Shown one piece after another: positions 38,669 through 46,948 of a stretch of 64,000 nt of DNA. The translations under genes and the position numbers were made by a program. The notes below the pieces were generated by a model. The model was not told the origin of the DNA. It saw only the letters and a list, made by a program, of their open reading frames with translations, and did not search any database. Each line of letters starts with the position of its first letter. Positions within the stretch are counted from its first letter, which is position 1. The stretch is from Selenomonadaceae bacterium (lineage in GTDB: Bacteria > Bacillota > Negativicutes > Selenomonadales > Selenomonadaceae): assembly GCA_017515635.1 (NCBI GenBank), contig JAFWFO010000052.1:124001-188000 (forward strand), written 5' to 3'.

Positions 38669-38744
38669 ATTAGGAATTAGGAATTAGGAATGTGAAATAA
38701 TTTGAGAATTCAATTCCTAATTCTTAATTCATCATTCCACATTA
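38669..38744. repeat. AATTAGG-type heptamer hairpin repeat, copy 3
   Basis: AATTAGG is repeated three times on the left; on the right units AATTCCT, AATTCTT, AATTCAT and CATTCCA follow each other at 7-bp steps. The right end supplies the last codons and the stop of clpP (stop at 38732-38734). Confidence 0.8.
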
Positions 38745-39334
38745 GTTTTCGGCGGGCGTGTGATAACGTCGTCAATCAAGCCGTAAGCTTTGGCGTCCTC
38801 GGCGGTCATGAAATTATCGCGCTCGGTATCCGCCATAACTTTTTCGCGGGGCTGTCCCGTGTGCCGACACAAAATATCGTTGCCGACTTCGCGCAGTCTG
38901 AGAATTTCCCGCGCCTGAATTTGAATGTCGGTGGATTGTCCGCTTGCTCCGCCCAACGGCTGATGAATCATAATTCTTGCCAACGGCAACGCGAAACGTT
39001 TTCCCTTCGCGCCGCTCGTCAAAAGCAAACTGCCCATGCTCGCCGCCTGCCCGATACAAATCGTCGAAACATCGGGTTTAATATACTGCATTGTGTCGTA
39101 AATCGCAAGACCGGCAGTCACGACGCCGCCGGGGCTGTTGATATACAGATGAATATCTTTATCGGGGTCTTCGCTTTCGAGGAACAAAAGTTGCGCGACA
39201 ACGGAATTGGCAACGTCGTCATTAATCGGGCCGCCGAGAAAAACAATGCGATCTTTGAGCAGGCGCGAATAAATGTCGTAAGCGCGTTCGCCGTAACTTG
39301 TTTTTTCGATAACCATCGGCACGTAATAAGCCAT
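38732..39334 (-). CDS. clpP: ATP-dependent Clp protease proteolytic subunit ClpP
   Basis: ClpP is the serine protease barrel that partners ClpX. The 200-residue product has normal length, with the nucleophile Ser in [11 protein letters not shown], His in [10 protein letters not shown] and Asp in TERDNFM, plus [18 protein letters not shown]. It lies between tig (69 bp upstream) and clpX. The final residues (TNVE) and the stop codon fall inside a heptamer repeat, so the natural C-terminus may have been altered by the repeat. Confidence 0.97.
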   Translation of the reverse strand: MAYYVPMVIEKTSYGERAYDIYSRLLKDRIVFLGGPINDDVANSVVAQLLFLESEDPDKDIHLYINSPGGVVTAGLAIYDTMQYIKPDVSTICIGQAASMGSLLLTSGAKGKRFALPLARIMIHQPLGGASGQSTDIQIQAREILRLREVGNDILCRHTGQPREKVMADTERDNFMTAEDAKAYGLIDDVITRPPKTNVE

Positions 39335-39403
39335 AATTTTTCACCTCAAAAAATTTTCAAAAAAGGCGGGGGGTTAGTCCTCCGCCGCGGAAAATATTCA
39401 ATT

Positions 39404-40759
39404 TTACTCGGTTGCGTCCGTGGATTCTTCCGCAGATTTTTCGGGAGCCTCGTCGACTTTCTTCGCGCCCGCCATGTTGTCCAAAATAAATTTCATAGCT
39501 TTACGGCGGCGAATAGTTTCGGCGACGTTGAAGAGTTGCCCGCTCTCTTGCAGGTATTTCGCGATTTGTTTGGGCGGCGTGCGATACATTTGCGCCATCA
39601 TGGAAATTTCGATATTGAGTTCCTGTTCGTTGACGGAAATTTTTTCTTCCTCCGCCACGTTCTCAAGCATAATGTCCGTCAAAACATTTTTGCGCGCCGA
39701 TTCGCGATAATCTTCACGCATTTTGTCCATGTCCATGCCGGAAAATGCCATGTATTGTTGAAGGTTCATGCCCTGCGTCTGCAAGTTCGCATCAAGTTCG
39801 CGAATCATTTGCGAGATACGATTTTCAATCATGACGGGCGGCAAGTCAATCGTCATATTTTCGACCGCCTTGTCAATGATTGCCTGGCGTTGCGCTTCGA
39901 CTGCGCGGCGTTCGGCGTTGGTCTCCATGTTCTTGCGAATGTCGGCTTTATATTCTTCGAGCGTCTGGAACGCGCTGACTTTTTTGGCGAATTCGTCGTT
40001 GAGTTCGGGAAGTTCGCGGTGCTTAATGCTGTTGATTTTGCAAGCGAATTCGGCATCTTTGCCCGCGAGATCTTTTGCGTGATAATCGTCGGGGAAAGTG
40101 ACTTTAACGGTGCGTTTGTCACCGACTTTTGCGCCGATAAGTTGTTCCTCAAAGTCGCCGATAAATTTATGCGAGCCGATTTCGAGCGGTTGATCTTTTG
40201 CTTCGCCGCCCGCAAATTTTTCGCCGTCAATCGTGCCCGTATAATCGAGCGTGATAAAATCGCCGTCGGCAACGGCGTCATCTTTGGCGGCTTCAATCAA
40301 GTTCGCGTGATGTCCGCGCATTTGTTCGAGCTGTTCGGCAACCTGTTCGTCGGTGACGGGTTCGACAACTTTTTCCGCTTCAAGATTTTTATATTCACCG
40401 AGTTTAACTTCGGGATAAGGCGTAAAGGTCACCTTGAAGACAAAATTTTTGCCCTCTTCGTTCGTGACGACTTCCGATTTGGGTTCGGTGACGGGAATCA
40501 AATTTTTTTCTTTGAGAGCTTCACGCGACGCCTTGCCAATCAAAAATTCGTTGGCCTCCGCGATGATGGCGTCTTTGCCGACACGTTGCTCAAGAATTGC
40601 CTGCGGAACTTTGCCCTTGCGGAAACCTTTGATGTCCACGCGGTCGGCGAGCATTTTCACGGCGCGTTTAATCGCTTTGGAAAATTCAGCCGCCTCGACT
40701 TCAATCGTCAACTCGACTTCGTAGTTGTCTATCTTTTTTTCGGTAATGTTCATTGCCAA
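39404..40759 (-). CDS. tig: Trigger factor (ribosome-associated chaperone)
   Basis: Trigger factor binds L23 at the exit tunnel and shields nascent chains. The 451-residue product has the ribosome-binding signature in KGFRKGKVPQAILEQRVG, a PPIase (FKBP-like) domain near residues 150-240 (GDFITLDYTGTIDGEKFAGG) and a long helical C-domain ending in an acidic tail. The TTG at 40759 follows AGGAGG by 7 nt; an ATG two codons on is the other possible start. It heads the tig-clpP-clpX-lon cluster. A TATAAT lies at 40800-40805 on the minus strand. Confidence 0.96.
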   Translation of the reverse strand: MAMNITEKKIDNYEVELTIEVEAAEFSKAIKRAVKMLADRVDIKGFRKGKVPQAILEQRVGKDAIIAEANEFLIGKASREALKEKNLIPVTEPKSEVVTNEEGKNFVFKVTFTPYPEVKLGEYKNLEAEKVVEPVTDEQVAEQLEQMRGHHANLIEAAKDDAVADGDFITLDYTGTIDGEKFAGGEAKDQPLEIGSHKFIGDFEEQLIGAKVGDKRTVKVTFPDDYHAKDLAGKDAEFACKINSIKHRELPELNDEFAKKVSAFQTLEEYKADIRKNMETNAERRAVEAQRQAIIDKAVENMTIDLPPVMIENRISQMIRELDANLQTQGMNLQQYMAFSGMDMDKMREDYRESARKNVLTDIMLENVAEEEKISVNEQELNIEISMMAQMYRTPPKQIAKYLQESGQLFNVAETIRRRKAMKFILDNMAGAKKVDEAPEKSAEESTDATE

Positions 40760-40928
40760 ACCGTAACCTCCTGTTTAATCCGTTCTTTGCAACACGGCGA
40801 TTATATTAGCACAGCGATTAAAAAAAAGCAACGTGGCAATAAATTTCGTTTGACAATCAAAAATTTCTGCGCACGTTTTTTTACAAAACAAAAAAACCGC
40901 TTATGCGGGCGAAGAATCAGTATTCGCC

Positions 40929-40957
40929 TTGACAATCCTCCGCCCTTGCTTTAAAAT
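40929..40957 (+). promoter_or_regulatory. Promoter of the ORF6N gene
   Basis: TTGACA (40929-40934), a 17-nt spacer and TAAAAT (40952-40957). The leader of about 110 nt has the nearby repeats GGCGGCGTCAAGCA and GTTGTCAAGCGTCA but no clear structure. Confidence 0.6.
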
Positions 40958-41077
40958 GCTTCTTGAACAAATAACATACGACGCAAGGCGGCGTCAAGCA
41001 GTCAGCAGCTTTTTGCTTTATGTCGATTTTAGCAAAGAGCTCCTGCGTTGTCAAGCGTCACGAAAGGAGCCAATCTT

Positions 41078-41713
41078 ATGGACAATTTTCAAAATTTGGT
41101 GCCCGTCGAGTATCAAAGTCAACGCGTCTTGACGAGCGCACAACTTGCCAAATTCTACGGAACGTCGACTGACAACATCAAACGCAATTTCAACAACAAC
41201 CGCAGTCGGTTCGTCGAAGGCAAGCACTTCTTCAAACTCGAAGGTAAAGACCTCGCAATGTTCAAAGACAGGGTGAACGATATTCACTTTGTCGAAGGAG
41301 ACAGGGTAACGAATGTTCACCTTGTTCAAAAAGGAGCCCGCGTCCTTTACTTATGGACAAAACGCGGCGCAGCTCGTCATGCGAAAATGCTCAACACCGA
41401 AAAAGCTTGGGAAGTTTTTGAAGCGTTGGAAGACAGCTATTTTGAACAACAGGCAAAGTCTGTGCAAACCGACGACATGCGGGAAATTCTTCTTCAAATT
41501 CTTGAGGCGGTCAATTCCTCGTCCAATGCGGAAAAAATTTTGAACGAACTGGCTAAGGCCTTCAAACAATATGCGCAAACCGGACAAAAAAACGGCGATT
41601 TTGAGCGCGGCAAAACTTTGGCAAAAATGATTTTCGCGTTGAAAGCTTCTCCGAAAAAAGAACGCATCGCCGATATAGCGACCAATTTAATTGTGGGCGA
41701 AAAAGTTTTTTGA
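41078..41713 (+). CDS. ORF6N-domain protein (phage-type regulator)
   Basis: The 211-residue product has an ORF6N domain in its first 120 residues (NLVPVEYQSQRVLTSAQLAK, FYGTSTDNIKRNFNNNRSRF, VEGKHFFKLEG, LYLWTKRGAARHAKMLNTEK). ORF6N domains occur in phage antirepressor-like and chromosomal DNA-binding proteins. A helical C-terminal part follows that I do not recognise. The ATG follows AAAGGAG at 41063-41069. It lies alone on the plus strand next to the NurA-HerA operon, with its own consensus promoter, so may be a regulator or a relic of mobile DNA. Confidence 0.75.
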   Translation: MDNFQNLVPVEYQSQRVLTSAQLAKFYGTSTDNIKRNFNNNRSRFVEGKHFFKLEGKDLAMFKDRVNDIHFVEGDRVTNVHLVQKGARVLYLWTKRGAARHAKMLNTEKAWEVFEALEDSYFEQQAKSVQTDDMREILLQILEAVNSSSNAEKILNELAKAFKQYAQTGQKNGDFERGKTLAKMIFALKASPKKERIADIATNLIVGEKVF

Positions 41714-41742
41714 CTTCGTCCGCTATTTTTTTGCCCGAAACA

Positions 41743-41778
41743 AAAAACCCCGCTCGTTTGAACGGAGAATTTTTTTGC
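41743..41778 (+). terminator. Terminator after the ORF6N gene
   Basis: CTCGTT pairs with AACGGAG with one bulged G, preceded by CCCCG and followed by a T run. A run of A on the other side lets it also serve the convergent radical SAM gene. Confidence 0.6.
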
Positions 41779-41804
41779 ACTTCATACAGCCGAATCATCG
41801 CCCG

Positions 41805-43667
41805 TCAGGAATTTCGGCGCACAGTGTAAAATTTCAGCACGGCGCGAATTTTTTCGAAAGCAACTTCGGCAATGTCTTCGCTGGCAAATTTGTTCGCGGC
41901 AATGAATTTTTCTGCCGCAACTCGGTCATCGTCGTTAAGCGCAAAAAAATTTTCGCGCCAAAGTTTCGTAAGGTTGTCTTCGTACTTGGCGCGATAGATT
42001 ATGAACGTTTCGGGCATCCACAAAAGCTCTCGGAACTCGTCAAGATTTTTCCCGAACGCCTTTTCAAAAAATTCACGTCCGCGCCCGACTTTGCCTTTCG
42101 TCGCGTTGATTATCGCTTGAATCGCCCGAATAAATTTTCTGTTCCAATGCCGCCCGATATAGTCGCGGTTGCCAAAATATTTCGGGTCGTCAATCGGGCA
42201 ATATTTCATCGGGAAAGAATAAATTGTCACGTCCAATTCTTCGCAAAGGTCAATGTTGATTCGCAGGCGATTGTAAAAATCTTCGGGCGTGTCGTTGAAG
42301 TTGTATAAAATATAATTCGACAGGTCGCGAACGCCGTACTTTGCCGCAAGCCGAATCGCCCGCTCGTAAATGTCGCGCTGTTCAATGTGGTCGAAGGCAA
42401 TGCGCATGGGATGAATATTCAGCTCGGCAAGGCGTGACATTTTGTGTTCGTCAAGCAACCGCGCATCCAAACCTTGATTGAAGTCGACGGAACGGGTGAC
42501 GCGATTACGCTTGAAATATTTTTCAAACAACGGGCGGACATAATCATCAAGCTCAAAAATTTTTTCTTTGGTCGCGGACGGCACGCACAGCAGAAAATTT
42601 TTTTCACGCGCCGCATAAAATTCGCCCGCCAAATTTTCCGGCAATTTATTTTCAAGTTCGTTGTACAGCGAAATAATTTTCCGAAGACAAGCGCGGTCGT
42701 TGAAACCTGCGCGCAGATTTTTCAGCGTGATTGAATATTCGTCGGGCGGCAGATAAGTCGCGCCCTTGCCGAAGCCGCACGCAATAATTTCGTCGATAAC
42801 CTCGTCGAATTTTGCGGAAGCCAAAACGTTGTTGTCCATGAGCAAAAGATTTCTTTTCGCGCCGAAACGTTCATCGGTCAGCTTGAGTTGCTCAAAAATT
42901 TTCACGTGGTCTTTATATTCCGGCTCAAGTTTGCTCACCGCGCAAAACGTGCATTTGCGAATACAACCCCGCGTCGTGTAAGTCAGATATGCGTCGGCGG
43001 CGGGATATTTGTAGTCGATTTCGTCGAGAATCGAATAATCGGGCGGCAACGTGTCAATGATAACGTCGTCGCTTTTGCCTAAGTCGTCGGGCTTGTCCAA
43101 AAGTCCTATGTGCGGCTTGATACCGGTTTCGTCTTGAAAAAATTTCGGAACGAGAGTCGCCGCCACTCCGCCGACAAAAATTTTTCCGCCGCGTGCCAGA
43201 AATTTTTTCGCGTAATTTATCGTGGCGACAGTCACGTCAAAAAAGAACGTGAACAGCGAATTGACGCAGATTATATCGAACGTCGGGAAGTCTTCGCACT
43301 TGAAACGCTTGTGTAAATCCTCCAGAAAATCTAAGCAAAAAAAATCTTCGCGCAGATTCGGCACGGCGTCGAGCAAAGATTTTTTCCCCGTGCGAATGTA
43401 GTCGAGCAAAAATTTTTCATGTTGACCAAAAAGTTTTGCCGGCTCCGATTTATCTTCGGGCGGGCGAAACAAAATCGGCACGTCGTCACAATCCACGGCG
43501 AAAAATTTTTCAAGCAAAAGTTGTGCGCCGAAACGTTTCAGATCGCCCTTGAAAAATCGCACGTCGTCCCCGCACACACACCGAAAATACGTCGACAGCT
43601 TCATCAAATTCGACGGGATGTATTTGTTTTTGTAGTTGGGTTCTATCAGCAGGACGCGGCGGTTCAT
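41805..43667 (-). CDS. Radical SAM protein with N-terminal B12-binding-like domain
   Basis: The 620-residue product has an N-terminal Rossmann-like part resembling cobalamin-binding domains (RRVLLIEPNYKNKYIPSN, GGKIFVGGVAATL) and a radical SAM core with CIRKCTFC (Cys235, 239 and 242) in YLTYTTRGCIRKCTFCAVS. SVDFNQGLDARLLDEHKMSR and YILYNFNDTPEDFYNRLRIN fit the later part of a radical SAM barrel. The C-terminal 130 residues are unassigned. Its start overlaps the stop of the GHKL ATPase by 4 bp, so it belongs to the NurA-HerA-GHKL operon. The substrate is unknown; RNA, protein or nucleotide modification are all possible. Confidence 0.8.
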   Translation of the reverse strand: MNRRVLLIEPNYKNKYIPSNLMKLSTYFRCVCGDDVRFFKGDLKRFGAQLLLEKFFAVDCDDVPILFRPPEDKSEPAKLFGQHEKFLLDYIRTGKKSLLDAVPNLREDFFCLDFLEDLHKRFKCEDFPTFDIICVNSLFTFFFDVTVATINYAKKFLARGGKIFVGGVAATLVPKFFQDETGIKPHIGLLDKPDDLGKSDDVIIDTLPPDYSILDEIDYKYPAADAYLTYTTRGCIRKCTFCAVSKLEPEYKDHVKIFEQLKLTDERFGAKRNLLLMDNNVLASAKFDEVIDEIIACGFGKGATYLPPDEYSITLKNLRAGFNDRACLRKIISLYNELENKLPENLAGEFYAAREKNFLLCVPSATKEKIFELDDYVRPLFEKYFKRNRVTRSVDFNQGLDARLLDEHKMSRLAELNIHPMRIAFDHIEQRDIYERAIRLAAKYGVRDLSNYILYNFNDTPEDFYNRLRINIDLCEELDVTIYSFPMKYCPIDDPKYFGNRDYIGRHWNRKFIRAIQAIINATKGKVGRGREFFEKAFGKNLDEFRELLWMPETFIIYRAKYEDNLTKLWRENFFALNDDDRVAAEKFIAANKFASEDIAEVAFEKIRAVLKFYTVRRNS

Positions 43668-45211
43668 TTGGCGAGCTCTTCTTTAATTTTGTCGAGGAGA
43701 GCGTTGCCCGCCAGTTTCGGGTTGTCAATGATAACGGCTTCAATCGCCCAATAAACGTCGCGTTGTTTGCGTGACCAGTTCGACGGCGGGAAACCACTTC
43801 GGGGGGGGGGTATTATCGAATTGTCGCCCGTGTCTGTCGGCGTATCGACGGGTTGAACTGTCGGATGATTTTCGAGTATACGGCGAACGATTTTGGACTG
43901 TGCGCTGTCGGGCGTTGTTTCGGCCTTTTGACGCATGTCGGCAAGTTTAACTTCGGCTTTGTCGGCGGCTTTCGTCAACATCAAAATTGCGGCTTCGTGT
44001 TCGGCTTGATGAGCTTTTTTGTACGGCGTTGACCGTTTGTCGAATTCGGCTTTGGCTTTGGCGGGCGCGTTAATTGCCTTTTGCGCACTGCGAATGTCCG
44101 AGGCGTCGTGATAAATGTCGTCCAGTTCGATGAAACATTCGCCTAACAATTTCTCGAACATTTTGCGGGCGGTGTTCGCGGCAAAATAATCGCGTTGAGC
44201 GTCCGGCTTCAAATTCGTATCAACCGCATGAACTTCGCCGATAAAAAATTTCGTGCCTCGTTGTTCTTTGAACAAAGCAACCAGGGCATTCCACCCACCG
44301 AGCTGAAGGTTGCCGACACGCAGACGCAGGCCGCGCATTTTGTGCGAAGGTTCTTCGTGCTTTTCAGAAAGGACACCCTTGAATTCCGACAAGCCGAACC
44401 ACAGCCACGCGATTAAGTTGTCGTCCGCGTCGTAAAGGTCGCGAAACTCCACGCCAAAAATTTTATCGTCGCCCGACTTCGTCCTGATGTTGGTCTTGTA
44501 ATTTTTGACGAGCTGTTCGCCGTTGACTTCAATTCTGTATTCGGTGATTTTGAAGTTCAATTCGGTAGCGTGTTTGTAAATCTCCGTTTGAAAAGTGAAT
44601 TGCGAATCGTAAGTTACGGGCGCGACGAACGACAGATAATCGCGAATCCCATGGACATCAAGCAGAACTTCGCTCGTAACGTTCAAAAGTTCGACCCTGA
44701 AAAAATGTTCATCGACTATGTCTTTGTCTTCTATTTCGTCGAATTTCACGACGGAATTGAGGACAATTTCGGCGGTGTATTTCTCGTCGTCATTGAGCAT
44801 GTCGTTGAGTTTTTCTGCGTCGAAAGTCGCCTTTGAAAGTTTAGGTTCGCCTTTACGCGTCGAGGTGAAAATCAAAGTATTGCAGTACGCGAGCCCGCAA
44901 AGTCGTCCCTGACCGAAAAAGCCTCTGTGAGTTCCCGATTTTTTGTCGGAGTTGCCGATGTCAAGTATCTTGCTCTCGAAATCCAACACGGAAACGCCAT
45001 TGCCGTTGTCTTCGATTGTGATTTTGCGCGCAGATTTGTCGATGTCGATTGTAACTTTGTCTTCACCGTTCGCCAAAATACCCGCTTTAATCGCGTCATA
45101 TATCGCGTCGCAAGAATTCTGAACGTATTCGCGAAAAACAATTTGGTCATTTCCATACGTGTCAGTCGCGATGCTACGCAAGGTTCTTTTGCCAAAAACA
45201 AGTTTGCGCAT
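43664..45211 (-). CDS. GHKL (Hsp90/MORC-like) ATPase with a C10 tract
   Basis: The 515-residue product has an N-terminal GHKL ATPase: the N box REYVQNSCDA (about 27-36), G1 motif EDNGNGVSVLDFESK (Asp68) and G2 loop GFFGQGRLCG (about 97-106). A middle domain and a C-terminal helical region rich in Lys/Ala (about 390-450) follow. Proteins like this (Hsp90, MutL, MORC, topoisomerase VI B) dimerise on ATP binding and often clamp nucleic acid or partners. The coding strand contains ten C in a row (complement of 43801-43810) near residue 468, in frame here. It starts 12 bp after herA, with AAGGAGGC before the ATG. Confidence 0.8.
   Translation of the reverse strand: MRKLVFGKRTLRSIATDTYGNDQIVFREYVQNSCDAIYDAIKAGILANGEDKVTIDIDKSARKITIEDNGNGVSVLDFESKILDIGNSDKKSGTHRGFFGQGRLCGLAYCNTLIFTSTRKGEPKLSKATFDAEKLNDMLNDDEKYTAEIVLNSVVKFDEIEDKDIVDEHFFRVELLNVTSEVLLDVHGIRDYLSFVAPVTYDSQFTFQTEIYKHATELNFKITEYRIEVNGEQLVKNYKTNIRTKSGDDKIFGVEFRDLYDADDNLIAWLWFGLSEFKGVLSEKHEEPSHKMRGLRLRVGNLQLGGWNALVALFKEQRGTKFFIGEVHAVDTNLKPDAQRDYFAANTARKMFEKLLGECFIELDDIYHDASDIRSAQKAINAPAKAKAEFDKRSTPYKKAHQAEHEAAILMLTKAADKAEVKLADMRQKAETTPDSAQSKIVRRILENHPTVQPVDTPTDTGDNSIIPPPRSGFPPSNWSRKQRDVYWAIEAVIIDNPKLAGNALLDKIKEELAK
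43801..43810 (+). repeat. Homopolymer G10 (C10 in the GHKL gene)
   Basis: Ten G on the plus strand encode part of IPPPRS in the GHKL gene. By reading the neighbouring frames, C11 would stop the protein about 20 codons later. C9 would read about 95 codons further, into the radical SAM gene. Typical of slippage-prone contingency tracts. Confidence 0.8.
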
Positions 45212-45223
45212 TGCGGTGCCTCC

Positions 45224-46861
45224 TTAGTCTTTGAATTGTTTGTAAGCCGGCTTCGGGAATTTGACTTTAAGCAACGAGCGGAAGACGGGATTTTGTATCA
45301 AATATTCGCCCTGCTCAAGCCGCGTCAAAATATTTTTGTACGTCGAAGGCAACGCGGAATAATCTTTGGTCGTCGTCTCCAAAACGTTCGTGCGCCCGAA
45401 AGCAAGCGTCGCGCAGTTGCCCGTAACTCGTCCGTGAATGTTCGAGCGAAATTGTTCCGCGCCGAAAAGAATTATTCCCAGCGATCGCCCGCGTTCGGCA
45501 ATGTCCAGAATCTCGCGCAATATCGGCGAATTTTTGGCGGTATCTTTCGACGCGAATTTGTTCAGCTCATCGACGAAGACAACAATTTTCGACGGCGGAT
45601 TGATACCGTCGTATTCGCCGAGTTTGAGCTTGTAAATCGTCTTGAGCACGTCGCCGAAAACGAACGCCTGCTTGTCTGTACCGAGTTTTGCAATGTCAAT
45701 CACGTTGACCGAACCCGCAGAAATTTTCTTCAGCTCATCTTCAAGGCGACATTCCCGCCTTTCGAGAATTTCACGCCCGACAAACATCGGATCTGTTTTA
45801 ATCGCCTTGTTGACGATACGTTTAAATTTTCGCCAGCTGAGCACGGAAATTTCTTTGGAATTGCCGGCGTTGCCTTTTTGCGCCAGTTCGTTGACTTTGT
45901 TCAAAAATTCTTCCCACGTCTGAATTTCGCCGAAGTCGTAATCACTCGGATCAATTATCTTGCTGATTATGGAATCCATCGTTTGTGTCGTATCATCAAT
46001 ATCGGCGAAGAGCATTTCAAGCGACTCGCGGTCTTCCTCGTAAACATAAACGAAACGTTTCAGCAAATCGGCGGCAAGATATTCCTCAACGTCCTTTTGC
46101 GGCAGATAACTTGTAACTTGATTGTCGTAACGATTTTTCGGCGCATAGTAGCGAACATTTTCAAAAGGCGAGTTGCTCAAGTTCAGCGATTGATAAATCT
46201 GCGCGTCGGAATTGTCGTCGTTGGGCTTGTGGAGAGCAAGCAAGTCTTTTCCCTTGACGTTGAAAATCACGAAGGCACAATCGGAAAAATTTTCTTGTAC
46301 GGACTTCATCAAAAATATTGCGTAACTTGTTTTCGCCGCCAAACCCGAAATGCCCGAAATGTTCAAATGCGCCCCTTCGGAGCCCAACAGAAATTGAGCG
46401 TCCAAATTGACGGGCAAAAAAATTTCCCGCGACTCGTGACCTTCATACATGCGCAGGAAGCCGCAGGGCAATTTATTTTTGATTTTGTCGAGCCCCAAAG
46501 CAATTTCAATCTCCGAAGCGTCGGCAAGCATGACGGGCGAATCATTTTTGACGGGCGTATAAATATTTTTCGTATTGAAAGAAACGGCAACTTCGACGTA
46601 ATTCATGCCGATGCGCAAAGTCGGTGCCTCAACCGTCGTGTTACCGAAATCGCACGAAATATAATTTGTTAAGAAACTTTTCGCGTCGGTGATGTGAAAA
46701 ATATTTTCCACCGTGCCGAAAGAAAACGAACCGTCAACATGCGCGACCTTCACCACGTCAAAAGCGTTAAGTCGAAAGTCGTCAGCCGTCCAAAAATAAA
46801 ATTTATCCATCGTCGCGGGAAATTTTTCCGTCGCCGCTACGCGCCCGATAATTTCGCTCAT
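45224..46861 (-). CDS. herA: HerA-type DNA-pumping ATPase (DUF87/FtsK superfamily)
   Basis: HerA proteins form hexameric ATPases that translocate DNA and work with the NurA nuclease. The 545-residue product has an N-terminal beta-barrel-like region (SEIIGRVAATEKFPA) and Walker A GISGLAAKTS at about 170-179 (Lys177). Walker B is KIVVFVDELNKF near 425, followed by SLGIILFGAEQF and the C-terminal block NCATLAFGRTN. It is encoded between nurA (upstream) and a GHKL ATPase. A 6-bp palindrome lies 16 bp in front of its start. Bacterial HerA homologues occur both in repair and in anti-phage systems; the context here favours an accessory role. Confidence 0.82.
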   Translation of the reverse strand: MSEIIGRVAATEKFPATMDKFYFWTADDFRLNAFDVVKVAHVDGSFSFGTVENIFHITDAKSFLTNYISCDFGNTTVEAPTLRIGMNYVEVAVSFNTKNIYTPVKNDSPVMLADASEIEIALGLDKIKNKLPCGFLRMYEGHESREIFLPVNLDAQFLLGSEGAHLNISGISGLAAKTSYAIFLMKSVQENFSDCAFVIFNVKGKDLLALHKPNDDNSDAQIYQSLNLSNSPFENVRYYAPKNRYDNQVTSYLPQKDVEEYLAADLLKRFVYVYEEDRESLEMLFADIDDTTQTMDSIISKIIDPSDYDFGEIQTWEEFLNKVNELAQKGNAGNSKEISVLSWRKFKRIVNKAIKTDPMFVGREILERRECRLEDELKKISAGSVNVIDIAKLGTDKQAFVFGDVLKTIYKLKLGEYDGINPPSKIVVFVDELNKFASKDTAKNSPILREILDIAERGRSLGIILFGAEQFRSNIHGRVTGNCATLAFGRTNVLETTTKDYSALPSTYKNILTRLEQGEYLIQNPVFRSLLKVKFPKPAYKQFKD

Positions 46862-46876
46862 GTTGTCACCTCAGAA

Positions 46877-46891
46877 GCAACGTGACGTTGC
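46877..46891. promoter_or_regulatory. Perfect dyad in the nurA-herA gap
   Basis: GCAACG and CGTTGC flank TGA, a perfect 6-bp inverted repeat in the 87-bp gap just ahead of the herA ribosome binding site (GAGGTG). It could be an operator or a short mRNA hairpin. No T run follows, so it is not a terminator. Confidence 0.35.
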
Positions 46892-46948
46892 ATCCAATTT
46901 GATTCATCCGTCAAAAATTTTCAGCCCGTCACTTCGATTAAATTTATC

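Noticed and set aside
40889..40910. CCGC-ATAA-GCGG followed by T on the minus strand as a terminator
   Set aside because: The stem is only four pairs and there is no minus-strand gene upstream of it to terminate.
38702..40954. Long open frame (750 codons) on the plus strand
   Set aside because: It is antisense to tig and clpP, which are unmistakable, and its translation is rich in Phe, Arg, Val and Asn with no family pattern.
41048..41077. Upstream start for the ORF6N gene
   Set aside because: The longer frame lacks a ribosome binding site and would bury AAAGGAG; the ATG at 41078 is better.
44927..46672. Open frame of 581 codons on the plus strand over the herA/GHKL genes
   Set aside because: The minus strand carries intact ATPase motifs; the plus frame has none and no plausible start context.
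46931..46948. CTTCGATTAAATTTATCT resembling CTTCGATTGAATTTATCT near 53467
   Set aside because: One mismatch in 18 AT-rich bases; both are intergenic, but two copies alone do not support a functional element.
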